Of a DNA stretch of 10,131 bases, positions 1-3,831 are shown piece by piece (the stretch's first letter is position 1; every line of letters starts with the position of its first letter). The stretch is from Colimorpha sp045598945 (GTDB lineage Bacteria > Bacteroidota > Bacteroidia > Bacteroidales > P3). The translations under genes were made by a program, and so were the position numbers. The notes beneath the pieces are model-generated. The model worked only from the letters and a program-made list of their open reading frames with translations, was not told the origin of the DNA and made no database searches. The DNA is taken from NCBI GenBank assembly GCA_045598945.1, contig JAZRVD010000081.1, positions 1 through 10,131 of the forward strand, in the 5' to 3' direction.

Positions 1-1
1 A

Positions 2-382
2 CGTTGGCAAATCGAGACCCTGTTCAAAAGGCTGAAACAGAACTTTCCGCTCAAATACTTCCTTGGAGACAATCTCAATGCCATCCAGATCCAGATATGG
101 GTCAGCCTCATTGCATGGCTGCTGATGCAGGTCGTGAAGAAGCAGGTGACAAAACGCAAGTGGAGTCTGTCTAACCTCATGACCGCCGTGCACATCCTAC
201 TCAACTCCTACATCAACCTGTACGACTTCCTGAATCTGCCCGAAGGTCAATGGCTCAGAATTATCAAAAAACGGAGCCCAGAGGACGGCATATCGCCACA
301 ATTGGGGCTCTTTCCACAAGAAGAGGGGGCCAATTTTGAGAATTACAAGACCAATGCCTATTTACAAGCAGTTAAACAATAG
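2..382 (+). CDS. IS4-family transposase, C-terminal part (5' truncated by window edge)
   Basis: This is the end of a DDE-type transposase that would cut and paste its own insertion sequence. The frame is open from base 2 and ends in TAG at 380-382, giving 126 visible residues; the start and the two catalytic Asp residues lie outside the window. The first residues read RWQIETLFKRLK. Arg, then three residues, Glu, then six residues, Lys matches the R-(3)-E-(6)-K part of the IS4 YREK signature, so the Glu at bases 14-16 is probably the catalytic Glu. The following FPLKYFLGDNLNAIQIQIW stretch and hydrophobic helix are typical of Bacteroidetes IS4 transposases. The C-terminus looks complete and undamaged. 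Whether the element is intact cannot be judged here. Assignment to the IS4 family is confident; the exact IS is not identified. Confidence 0.88.
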   Translation, partial: RWQIETLFKRLKQNFPLKYFLGDNLNAIQIQIWVSLIAWLLMQVVKKQVTKRKWSLSNLMTAVHILLNSYINLYDFLNLPEGQWLRIIKKRSPEDGISPQLGLFPQEEGANFENYKTNAYLQAVKQ

Positions 383-390
383 AATTCATC

Positions 391-416
391 AAATCCCGAT
401 TTTTATCGGACAGCAA
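391..416. repeat. Probable right terminal end of the IS4-family element
   Basis: Just after the transposase stop lies a short palindrome, CCGAT (396-400), TTTT loop, ATCGG (405-409), followed by ACAGCAAT. A sequence of this kind 10-35 bases beyond the transposase stop is where the IS right inverted repeat is expected. The matching left repeat lies outside the window, so the exact boundary and any target duplication cannot be confirmed. Confidence 0.4.
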
Positions 417-526
417 TAAATAAAATACAATAATCAGGAAAGAACTATCCAAAGTGAAAGCATTGGGTATTCCGTGCTATTATTTCACATCTAAAAGCAA
501 AAAAGTAAAGTTGCTATAAAATACAT

Positions 527-585
527 AGGTCTCCTTTTGGGAGACCTGAGTGTCACGTTTCATGGATTTAACCATAAGCGGTGTC
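527..585 (-). ncRNA. Candidate small RNA, array copy 1
   Basis: Downstream, on the minus strand, of the promoter-like box at 591-620 come a small hairpin (ATGG 562-565 pairing with CCAT 572-575) and then a perfect 8-bp stem, AGGTCTCC 527-534 with GGAGACCT 540-547. The layout of two consecutive hairpins after the box is shared with the copies at 826-893 and 1222-1290, although the stem sequences are unrelated. The U-tract after the second stem is poor in this copy (ATGTATTTT), so termination is the weakest of the three. The 5' end is inferred from the promoter position. Confidence 0.3.
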
Positions 586-590
586 GCCTG

Positions 591-620
591 CAAAGATACA
601 ACCTTTTTTCAAAATACAAA
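591..620 (-). promoter_or_regulatory. Minus-strand Bacteroidetes-type promoter, array copy 1
   Basis: Read on the minus strand, 598-591 is TATCTTTG, an exact match to the Bacteroidetes -7 element TAnnTTTG. A TTTG (620-617) lies upstream with an 18-base spacer, close to the usual 19-21. The element is part of the 25-bp box shared with copies 2 and 4. It would drive transcription leftward into the hairpins at 527-575, away from the small ORF at 636. Confidence 0.45.
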
Positions 621-635
621 AAAAAATTCAAAACC

Positions 636-835
636 ATGGAAAACACCACCTCGCACAACACCAACGACAAGACTATACGACTGAAAAAAAGACAGATTTT
701 TTCTACTACTACAAACTTGTCATTGATGACGAAGTCCTATATCTGCACTTCGGACACTACCGCGACACCGACAACCTTTATCTGTACTTCGCCTCTACCA
801 ACCCGCCTGCAAATATGGAAAAGGTAAAAAAATAG
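636..835 (+). pseudogene. Small cassette ORF 1 of unknown function, interrupted by a -1 frameshift
   Basis: I do not recognise this gene. The ATG at 636 begins MENTTSHNTNDKTIRLKK. After a run of seven A (684-690) the similarity continues in the -1 frame as TDFFYYYKLVIDDEVLYLHF and on to a TAG at 833-835. Joined, the product would be about 66 residues. Its second half (VIDD, then HFG, then an LYLYF segment) aligns with the intact ORF at 1107-1223 (VIDD, KFG, LSLYG), and the beginning (MENTTSH versus MENTTTSH) also matches. Many differences between the two fall at synonymous third positions, which suggests protein-level descent. The A7 run could be a mutational hotspot (hence a pseudogene) or a transcriptional slippage site. 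It is not in frame as a canonical X XXY YYZ ribosomal slippery site. Predicted strands alternate charged and aromatic residues, with no signal peptide or membrane segment. Confidence 0.45.
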
Positions 836-893
836 AACGACCGCAATAAAAAGGGAACCTAATACAGTTCCACTGTTTTATCACAGTCGTTCT
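826..893 (-). ncRNA. Candidate small RNA, array copy 2
   Basis: On the minus strand, starting just after the promoter box at 899-928, the sequence can fold into a closed structure. The outer 8-bp stem pairs 893-886 with 841-834 (GTCGTTCT/AGAACGAC on the plus strand). Inside are a hairpin ACTGT 872-876 / ACAGT 883-887, which competes for a base or two of the outer stem, and a hairpin GGAAC 854-858 / GTTCC 867-871. The GGAAC stem is followed on the minus strand by CTTTTT and the outer stem by ATTTTTTT (833-826), both terminator-like. The predicted RNA is about 45-68 nt. Its end overlaps the stop codon of small ORF 1. This is inferred from structure only. Confidence 0.4.
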
Positions 894-898
894 GCCTG

Positions 899-928
899 CA
901 AAGATACAACCTTTTTTCAAAATACAAA
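899..928 (-). promoter_or_regulatory. Minus-strand Bacteroidetes-type promoter, array copy 2
   Basis: TATCTTTG is read on the minus strand at 906-899, with TTTG at 928-925 and an 18-base spacer. The 25-bp box is identical to copies 1 and 4. It points leftward at the structured segment 826-893. Confidence 0.45.
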
Positions 929-944
929 AAAAAGTTTCAAAACC

Positions 945-1010
945 ATGAAAAATCGACATTTCTTCAGGCTGAACTCTGTTACAACCTTTCTGCGAGAAAC
1001 TGTCGAATAG
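945..1010 (+). CDS. Small cassette ORF 2, 21 residues, unknown
   Basis: ATG at 945 to TAG at 1008-1010, beginning MKNRHFFRLNSVTTF. It sits in the same position as the other cassette ORFs, right after the A-rich leader and CAAAACC, and its stop is followed four bases later by an A-run and then a hairpin, as in the other cassettes. The sequence shows no clear similarity to ORFs 1 and 3 beyond the start context, so it may be a decayed or replaced coding segment, or not expressed at all. No function can be given. Confidence 0.2.
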   Translation: MKNRHFFRLNSVTTFLRETVE

Positions 1011-1011
1011 T

Positions 1012-1106
1012 ACTAAAAAAGAAAAACATCCAGAGCATCGGCCTCGGGCTCAAGCTTACGAAGGTTCCTCGAAATGTTTTCTAAAAACACAAAAAAAATC
1101 AAAACC
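1012..1106. repeat. Eroded array copy 3 (box lost)
   Basis: The stretch at 1066-1106 (CCTCGAAATG, then TTTTC, an A-rich run and TCAAAACC before the ATG at 1107) aligns with the conserved leader but lacks about seven bases, including the CAAAGATA that forms the minus-strand -7 element. A weak stem GAGC/GCTC (about 1033-1051) followed on the minus strand by T-rich sequence (1026-1015) resembles the terminators of the other copies. This copy therefore kept the layout and the ORF but lost the promoter. Confidence 0.45.
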
Positions 1107-1223
1107 ATGGAAAACACCACCACCTCGCATATCACCATCGTCATCGACGACTTCACCTATACCGTAAAATTTGGGAAACTGAAAGAGAGCGACACCCTGA
1201 GCCTTTACGGCATTACAGGGTAA
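1107..1223 (+). CDS. Small cassette ORF 3, 38 residues, unknown (intact homologue of ORF 1)
   Basis: Unrecognised small protein. ATG at 1107, TAA at 1221-1223; it begins MENTTTSHITIVIDDFTYTV and ends in LSLYGITG. The N-terminal MENTT-SH and the downstream VIDD, FG and LxLY positions are shared with the frameshifted ORF at 636-835, whose central insertion of about 20 residues is absent here. The shared residues use different synonymous codons (for example GTCATTGATGAC versus GTCATCGACGAC), which favours a real protein family over simple DNA repetition. The pattern suggests two or three short beta strands; there is no signal peptide or transmembrane segment. The stop codon runs directly into an A8 tract that is the predicted U-tract of the antisense small RNA at 1222-1290. 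I see no good plus-strand promoter, so expression is uncertain. Confidence 0.4.
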   Translation: MENTTTSHITIVIDDFTYTVKFGKLKESDTLSLYGITG

Positions 1224-1290
1224 AAAAAAGAAAGTGCATGAAGTTCAAGAGGGAGCTCACGCTGCACTTTCCAACATCATTGCTGATGTC
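1222..1290 (-). ncRNA. Candidate small RNA, array copy 4 (best-formed)
   Basis: Read on the minus strand after the promoter at 1296-1326, the predicted transcript starts near 1290 with a hairpin TGATGT/ACATCA (1284-1289 with 1274-1279, loop of four). It ends with a perfect 9-bp stem (1263-1271 with 1230-1238) that has an inner AGTTC/GAGCT pairing, immediately followed by eight U (1229-1222). Promoter, 5' hairpin and an intrinsic terminator with a U8 tract give a complete transcription unit of about 69 nt. The T-run exists only on the minus-strand side of the stem, so direction is well supported. Its 3' end overlaps the last bases of small ORF 3. The RNA class is not recognised. Confidence 0.5.
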
Positions 1291-1295
1291 GCCTG

Positions 1296-1326
1296 CAAAG
1301 ATACAACCTTTTTTCTAATTCACAAA
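1296..1326 (-). promoter_or_regulatory. Minus-strand Bacteroidetes-type promoter, array copy 4
   Basis: TATCTTTG at 1303-1296 on the minus strand, with TTTG at 1326-1323 and a 19-base spacer. Between the two elements this copy differs from copies 1 and 2 (CTAATTCA in place of CAAAATA), yet TTTG remains at promoter spacing, which is what one expects if the promoter is the conserved function. Confidence 0.5.
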
Positions 1327-1340
1327 AAATATTCAAAACA

Positions 1341-1463
1341 ATGCAAAATATGGGATTGTCTCAAAATGACGTGATAGTGGTTGAGAAGGTGGGCAAGTCG
1401 GAAGAAGAAAAAAAGATGTTACGAGTACTCTTTAATGGTGGCTATATGAATCATTGGTGTTGA
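1341..1463 (+). CDS. Small cassette ORF 4, 40 residues, unknown
   Basis: ATG at 1341, TGA at 1461-1463, beginning MQNMGLSQNDVIVVEKVGK, with an acidic/lysine-rich middle and ending GGYMNHWC. It follows the last intact array box with the same A-rich leader, here ending CAAAACA before the ATG. It shows no similarity to ORFs 1-3 and I do not recognise it. It could be a fragment of an older gene placed behind the repeated leader. Weak candidate. Confidence 0.2.
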   Translation: MQNMGLSQNDVIVVEKVGKSEEEKKMLRVLFNGGYMNHWC

Positions 1464-1717
1464 TGCTTTTGGCGATGGCATTGTGCTCCCATGAAATAGT
1501 TGAGGATGTAGTAGCGGTTTTGTGTTAGATGCCTCAAAGTTGCTGCTCATTATATCGTGCCTTTATGGTGTTTCTCTTTTTTGTGTTTAGCCCGCTAATC
1601 TTTCGTTATTGTTGGGCGGAATCGTGCAATTTTTACATGTTTTAGCCCGCCAATATTTTCTTTATTAGTTGGCTATTGTTAAGGTAAATGTGGGGTAATG
1701 GGGTGGGGGAGTGTGTG
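1464..1717. other. Non-coding stretch with an imperfect direct repeat
   Basis: No gene is visible here. Two related segments, 1586-1618 and 1641-1674, both begin TTTAGCCCGC and continue with similar T-rich sequence to GTTGG. The second contains a weak stem GCCAA/TTGGC. They lie downstream of the minus-strand RNase Z gene and may mark its 3' end, but there is no strong hairpin with a U-tract. The segment 1675-1717 is G- and T-rich. Confidence 0.35.
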
Positions 1718-2536
1718 TTATTCTACATAGTATATGCCACCGTCTTCGGCAGCTATTGCTGTAGGATAGATGGATTGTGCTTCGTCGATGACGGTCTGTA
1801 TACAGTCTTTGTATCTGGCGCTAAAATGGCTTAGGAGTAGCTTTTGGGCATTTGCTTGTTTTGCAATGGTGGCGGCTTGTTCTGCGGTGCAATGTAGTTT
1901 TTCGCAGGCTATGTGTTCAAAGTCTTTGGCAAAGGTGCTTTCGATACATAGCATGTTGACATCGTGCAGTGTATCGGGTAGACTGTCGAAGGGGGCTGTG
2001 TCGCAGCAGTAGGCGTAGCGGTATTGCTGTTGTTGCTGTTCTGGATAGCGTGGCACCTCTTCTACTATGTAGCCGTAGGTTGGCATGGTGTGCCGCAATG
2101 CGATGGCATAGATGCGGCATTTCTTGTTTTCGTAGACAGTCAACCTGTCGCCTTCGGGGCATTGATTGGAGTCTATCTCTATAAAGTTGATTGCAAAGTT
2201 AGGGTGGCTGCCAGCGTAGCGGTTGATGTTTTCGACGGCTTCTTGTATTCCTTTAGGCCCTATGATGGTTAGTGGCGTGGTGCGTCCGCAAAGGTGCATG
2301 GTGGCTATCAGTCCGGGCAGTCCGAAAAAGTGGTCGCCGTGCAGGTGTGAGATACATATTACCTCGAAGCCTTGCAGCTTGAGGTGTTGCTGGCGTATCT
2401 TGTTCTGTGTGCCTTCGGCACAGTCTATGAGCAGGCGGAAGCCGCGCACGTTAACCACCTGACTGCTGCAGCCGCGCGTATGCAGTGGCAAGGCTGCCCC
2501 TGAGCCTAATACTGTTATGTAAAAGTCGCGTTTGAT
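1718..2536 (-). CDS. rnz: Ribonuclease Z (tRNA 3' processing endonuclease), non-AUG start
   Basis: Cytoplasmic metallo-beta-lactamase-fold endonuclease that removes 3' trailers from tRNA precursors. With the start proposed here it has 272 residues. Motifs in order: LGSGAALP near the N-terminus, SHLHGDH (His64, His66, Asp68, His69) zinc site, a further histidine in RHTMPTYGYIVEE (His149), Asp179 in CCDTAPFDS and His237 in LSHFSARY, a signature ending of RNase Z. A run of five glutamines (about 166-170) sits before the CCDT motif. The first TTG is at 2491, but starting there would cut off the first strand and LGSGAALP. The open frame upstream of it reaches back only to the TAA of the preceding lipoprotein gene at 2551-2549 and holds no ATG, GTG or TTG. 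ATC at 2536 gives the usual N-terminus (KRDFYITVLGSG). It forms an operon with the DUF4831 gene upstream and is probably translationally coupled to it. Confidence 0.9.
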   Translation of the reverse strand: MKRDFYITVLGSGAALPLHTRGCSSQVVNVRGFRLLIDCAEGTQNKIRQQHLKLQGFEVICISHLHGDHFFGLPGLIATMHLCGRTTPLTIIGPKGIQEAVENINRYAGSHPNFAINFIEIDSNQCPEGDRLTVYENKKCRIYAIALRHTMPTYGYIVEEVPRYPEQQQQQYRYAYCCDTAPFDSLPDTLHDVNMLCIESTFAKDFEHIACEKLHCTAEQAATIAKQANAQKLLLSHFSARYKDCIQTVIDEAQSIYPTAIAAEDGGIYYVE

Positions 2537-2548
2537 GGCGGTCGTGTT

Positions 2549-3673
2549 TTAGTCGGCAAAGTATATTAGGTCGCCTGTGCGTGGGTCAAAGAGTGCTTTG
2601 AACGACCCTTTGGGCAGCTCTATGGTGGGTCCGAACTGTGCTATAGGCAGTTGTTTTTCTATGGTGAAGAGTGGGCAGGTGATGGTGACGTCGGCCATCT
2701 CTGAACGGCGGTATTTGAATGTGTTGCGACCGTTCATGTTGTCTTTGTTAAATAGTCCGAGACGGTATTTTACAAATTTTGTGGCGTTGCGCAGGGTGTT
2801 GTCGCAGCGTATGTGGCACCATACCTCCATGGCGTCGCCAGTGTTTTCTGCAACGATGCCTCGTGTGGGCGAGTAGTAGAATAGTACTACCGACTGGCTG
2901 TCTATAAGCACTCTCTCGTCTTTGGGCGTGTAGGTGATGCGTATAGTCTCGGTGGTATATTGTCCTATAAATTGTTCTTGGAGCTGTTTTTCTTGGCGGT
3001 CGATAAGTTGCAGCAGCAGTTTTATGCCTTCTGGCGTGTATGAGGTCTCAAGCTCGCCGCTTAGCAGTTGTTGACGTCGCTCTTGCAGCTGTCCTATGCG
3101 TTCTGCCATGTCTTGCGCTTGTTGACGTTGGCTTCGGCTGTCTTTCTTGCTGGCTATCATCGAGGGATGCCCTGGGTGGTCGAAGCGGGTGTAGAAGGTG
3201 TCGCTGCGGTCGTAGAGGTTGTAGTCGTATTGTGGTTCGAGGTTGGTCAGTCGCAAGTCGGCAAGTTCCGACAGCCCGGTCTCCTCCCATTCGTCGCCGT
3301 CGCTGGCTGTTATCCCTATAGAGCGTAGCAGGTTGCGCTCGTCGACTTGCAGAGCTATGCCTTTAGGCTGCACAAAGTAGTAGTTCTTGGGGTCTGCCGA
3401 CACGCGTGTTGATACCTTTATGCCTAATAGGTCGTAGTGTGGCTTGTTCTCTGAACTCAGCATCTCTTGACTGTATTTTGCCATTGTGGCGCCGTCGGTG
3501 TTGTAATGCCCAAGGGTGATGTCTACGCAAATGTCGGTGTTTGGCAGTGCGTAAATCAGTCCGCCAGGCGTGGCCATGGTGGGATGCGACCGTACAGGGC
3601 GTACTTCGTAACTGCAGCTTGTAATTGTCAGGGCAACGAGTATCGTGGCCAATATATACTGTATTGTTTTCAT
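2549..3673 (-). CDS. DUF4831-family lipoprotein
   Basis: Function unknown; probably an envelope lipoprotein. From the ATG at 3673 it has 374 residues and begins MKTIQYILATILVALTITSC, a lipoprotein signal peptide with lipobox ITSC and acceptor Cys20. The following features resemble DUF4831: an early segment GLIYALPNTDICVDITL, a D-P-x-x-Y-x-F-V-Q-P-K-G block, a central charged helix with QLLSGE, a QLIDRQEKQLQEQFIGQYTT stretch, and an ending with FGPTIELPKG and FDPRTGDLIYF. The longer open frame begins at a TTG at 3697, but the -7 element TATTTTTG (minus, 3702-3695) overlaps it, so that start would lie upstream of the transcript. It is the first gene of a unit with rnz 12 bases downstream. The family assignment rests on recalled pattern rather than a search. 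Confidence 0.8.
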   Translation of the reverse strand: MKTIQYILATILVALTITSCSYEVRPVRSHPTMATPGGLIYALPNTDICVDITLGHYNTDGATMAKYSQEMLSSENKPHYDLLGIKVSTRVSADPKNYYFVQPKGIALQVDERNLLRSIGITASDGDEWEETGLSELADLRLTNLEPQYDYNLYDRSDTFYTRFDHPGHPSMIASKKDSRSQRQQAQDMAERIGQLQERRQQLLSGELETSYTPEGIKLLLQLIDRQEKQLQEQFIGQYTTETIRITYTPKDERVLIDSQSVVLFYYSPTRGIVAENTGDAMEVWCHIRCDNTLRNATKFVKYRLGLFNKDNMNGRNTFKYRRSEMADVTITCPLFTIEKQLPIAQFGPTIELPKGSFKALFDPRTGDLIYFAD

Positions 3674-3694
3674 TTTTCTTTGTGTTTGGGCTTG

Positions 3695-3702
3695 CAAAAA
3701 TA
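3695..3702 (-). promoter_or_regulatory. -7 promoter element for the DUF4831-rnz unit
   Basis: The minus-strand sequence TATTTTTG matches TAnnTTTG and is followed by GC, 22 bases before the ATG at 3673. No clear -33 TTTG is seen upstream. Its position decides the start codon of the lipoprotein. Confidence 0.5.
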
Positions 3703-3755
3703 CGCTTTTTTGTCTTTTTATATATGATTAAGTTAGTAATTAATTGTTTTTTTTG

Positions 3756-3763
3756 TACTTTTG
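3756..3763 (+). promoter_or_regulatory. -7 promoter element for secA
   Basis: TACTTTTG (then CAC) matches TAnnTTTG. The transcript would begin near 3770, leaving a leader of about 60 nt before the secA ATG. The sequence upstream is AT-rich without a clear -33 TTTG at 19-21 bases. Confidence 0.55.
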
Positions 3764-3774
3764 CACTTTTATTT

Positions 3775-3806
3775 ATGTCAAGTATTGCATCTTGATACTC
3801 TTTTTA
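3775..3806 (+). promoter_or_regulatory. secA leader: six-codon ORF and weak hairpin with T-run
   Basis: The leader holds a tiny ORF (ATG 3775, TGA 3793-3795; MSSIAS) overlapping a 5-bp stem AGTAT 3781-3785 / ATACT 3795-3799, which is followed by CTTTTT. This looks like a very weak intrinsic terminator covered by a short ORF. It might be an attenuator, but the stem is short and AT-rich and could be chance. Confidence 0.2.
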
Positions 3807-3831
3807 GATGTTAATTATTAATGTTATATAG

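Larger units (their letters stand above)
527..1343. repeat. Tandem array of four related cassettes (small ORF plus hairpins plus conserved box)
   Basis: A conserved 25-bp box beginning GCCTGCAAAGATACAACC and ending TTTTTTC occurs identically at 586-610, 894-918 and 1291-1315. Each copy is followed by an A-rich stretch and, in most copies, CAAAACC just before an ATG (636, 945, 1341). A fourth, eroded copy (about 1066-1106) leads to the ATG at 1107. Upstream of each intact box are two small hairpins whose sequences differ between copies while the arrangement is kept. Three of the four small plus-strand ORFs are followed closely by an A-run, and a hairpin lies beyond it. The unit length varies (308 and 397 bp between intact boxes), so this is not a CRISPR or a simple satellite. 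The array follows the IS element and nothing else in the region looks like a normal gene. Confidence 0.7.

Noticed and set aside
683..692. Programmed -1 ribosomal frameshift at the A-run of cassette ORF 1
   Set aside because: The run is not in the X XXY YYZ register and no stimulatory stem follows; mutation or transcriptional slippage is simpler.
537..827. A continuous 96-codon plus-strand frame starting in the first hairpin
   Set aside because: The part before the ATG at 636 translates the hairpin and promoter box, and the part after 690 is out of frame with the conserved cassette protein.
586..1315. The identical 25-bp boxes as a CRISPR array
   Set aside because: Only three exact copies, 308 and 397 bases apart, with related material between them and no cas gene nearby.
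527..1343. The cassettes as an integron array with attC sites
   Set aside because: The hairpins vary and lack paired RYYYAAC/GTTRRRY core sites, and no integrase is in the window.
2549..2551. Read-through fusion of the lipoprotein with RNase Z (same frame)
   Set aside because: A lipidated envelope protein fused to a cytoplasmic tRNA nuclease makes no sense, and a one-in-three chance gives the same frame; kept only as an alternative in the start-codon finding.
3040..3328. Overlapping open frames on both strands inside the lipoprotein gene
   Set aside because: Arginine-, serine- and valine-rich shadow translations of the DUF4831 coding sequence without any motif.
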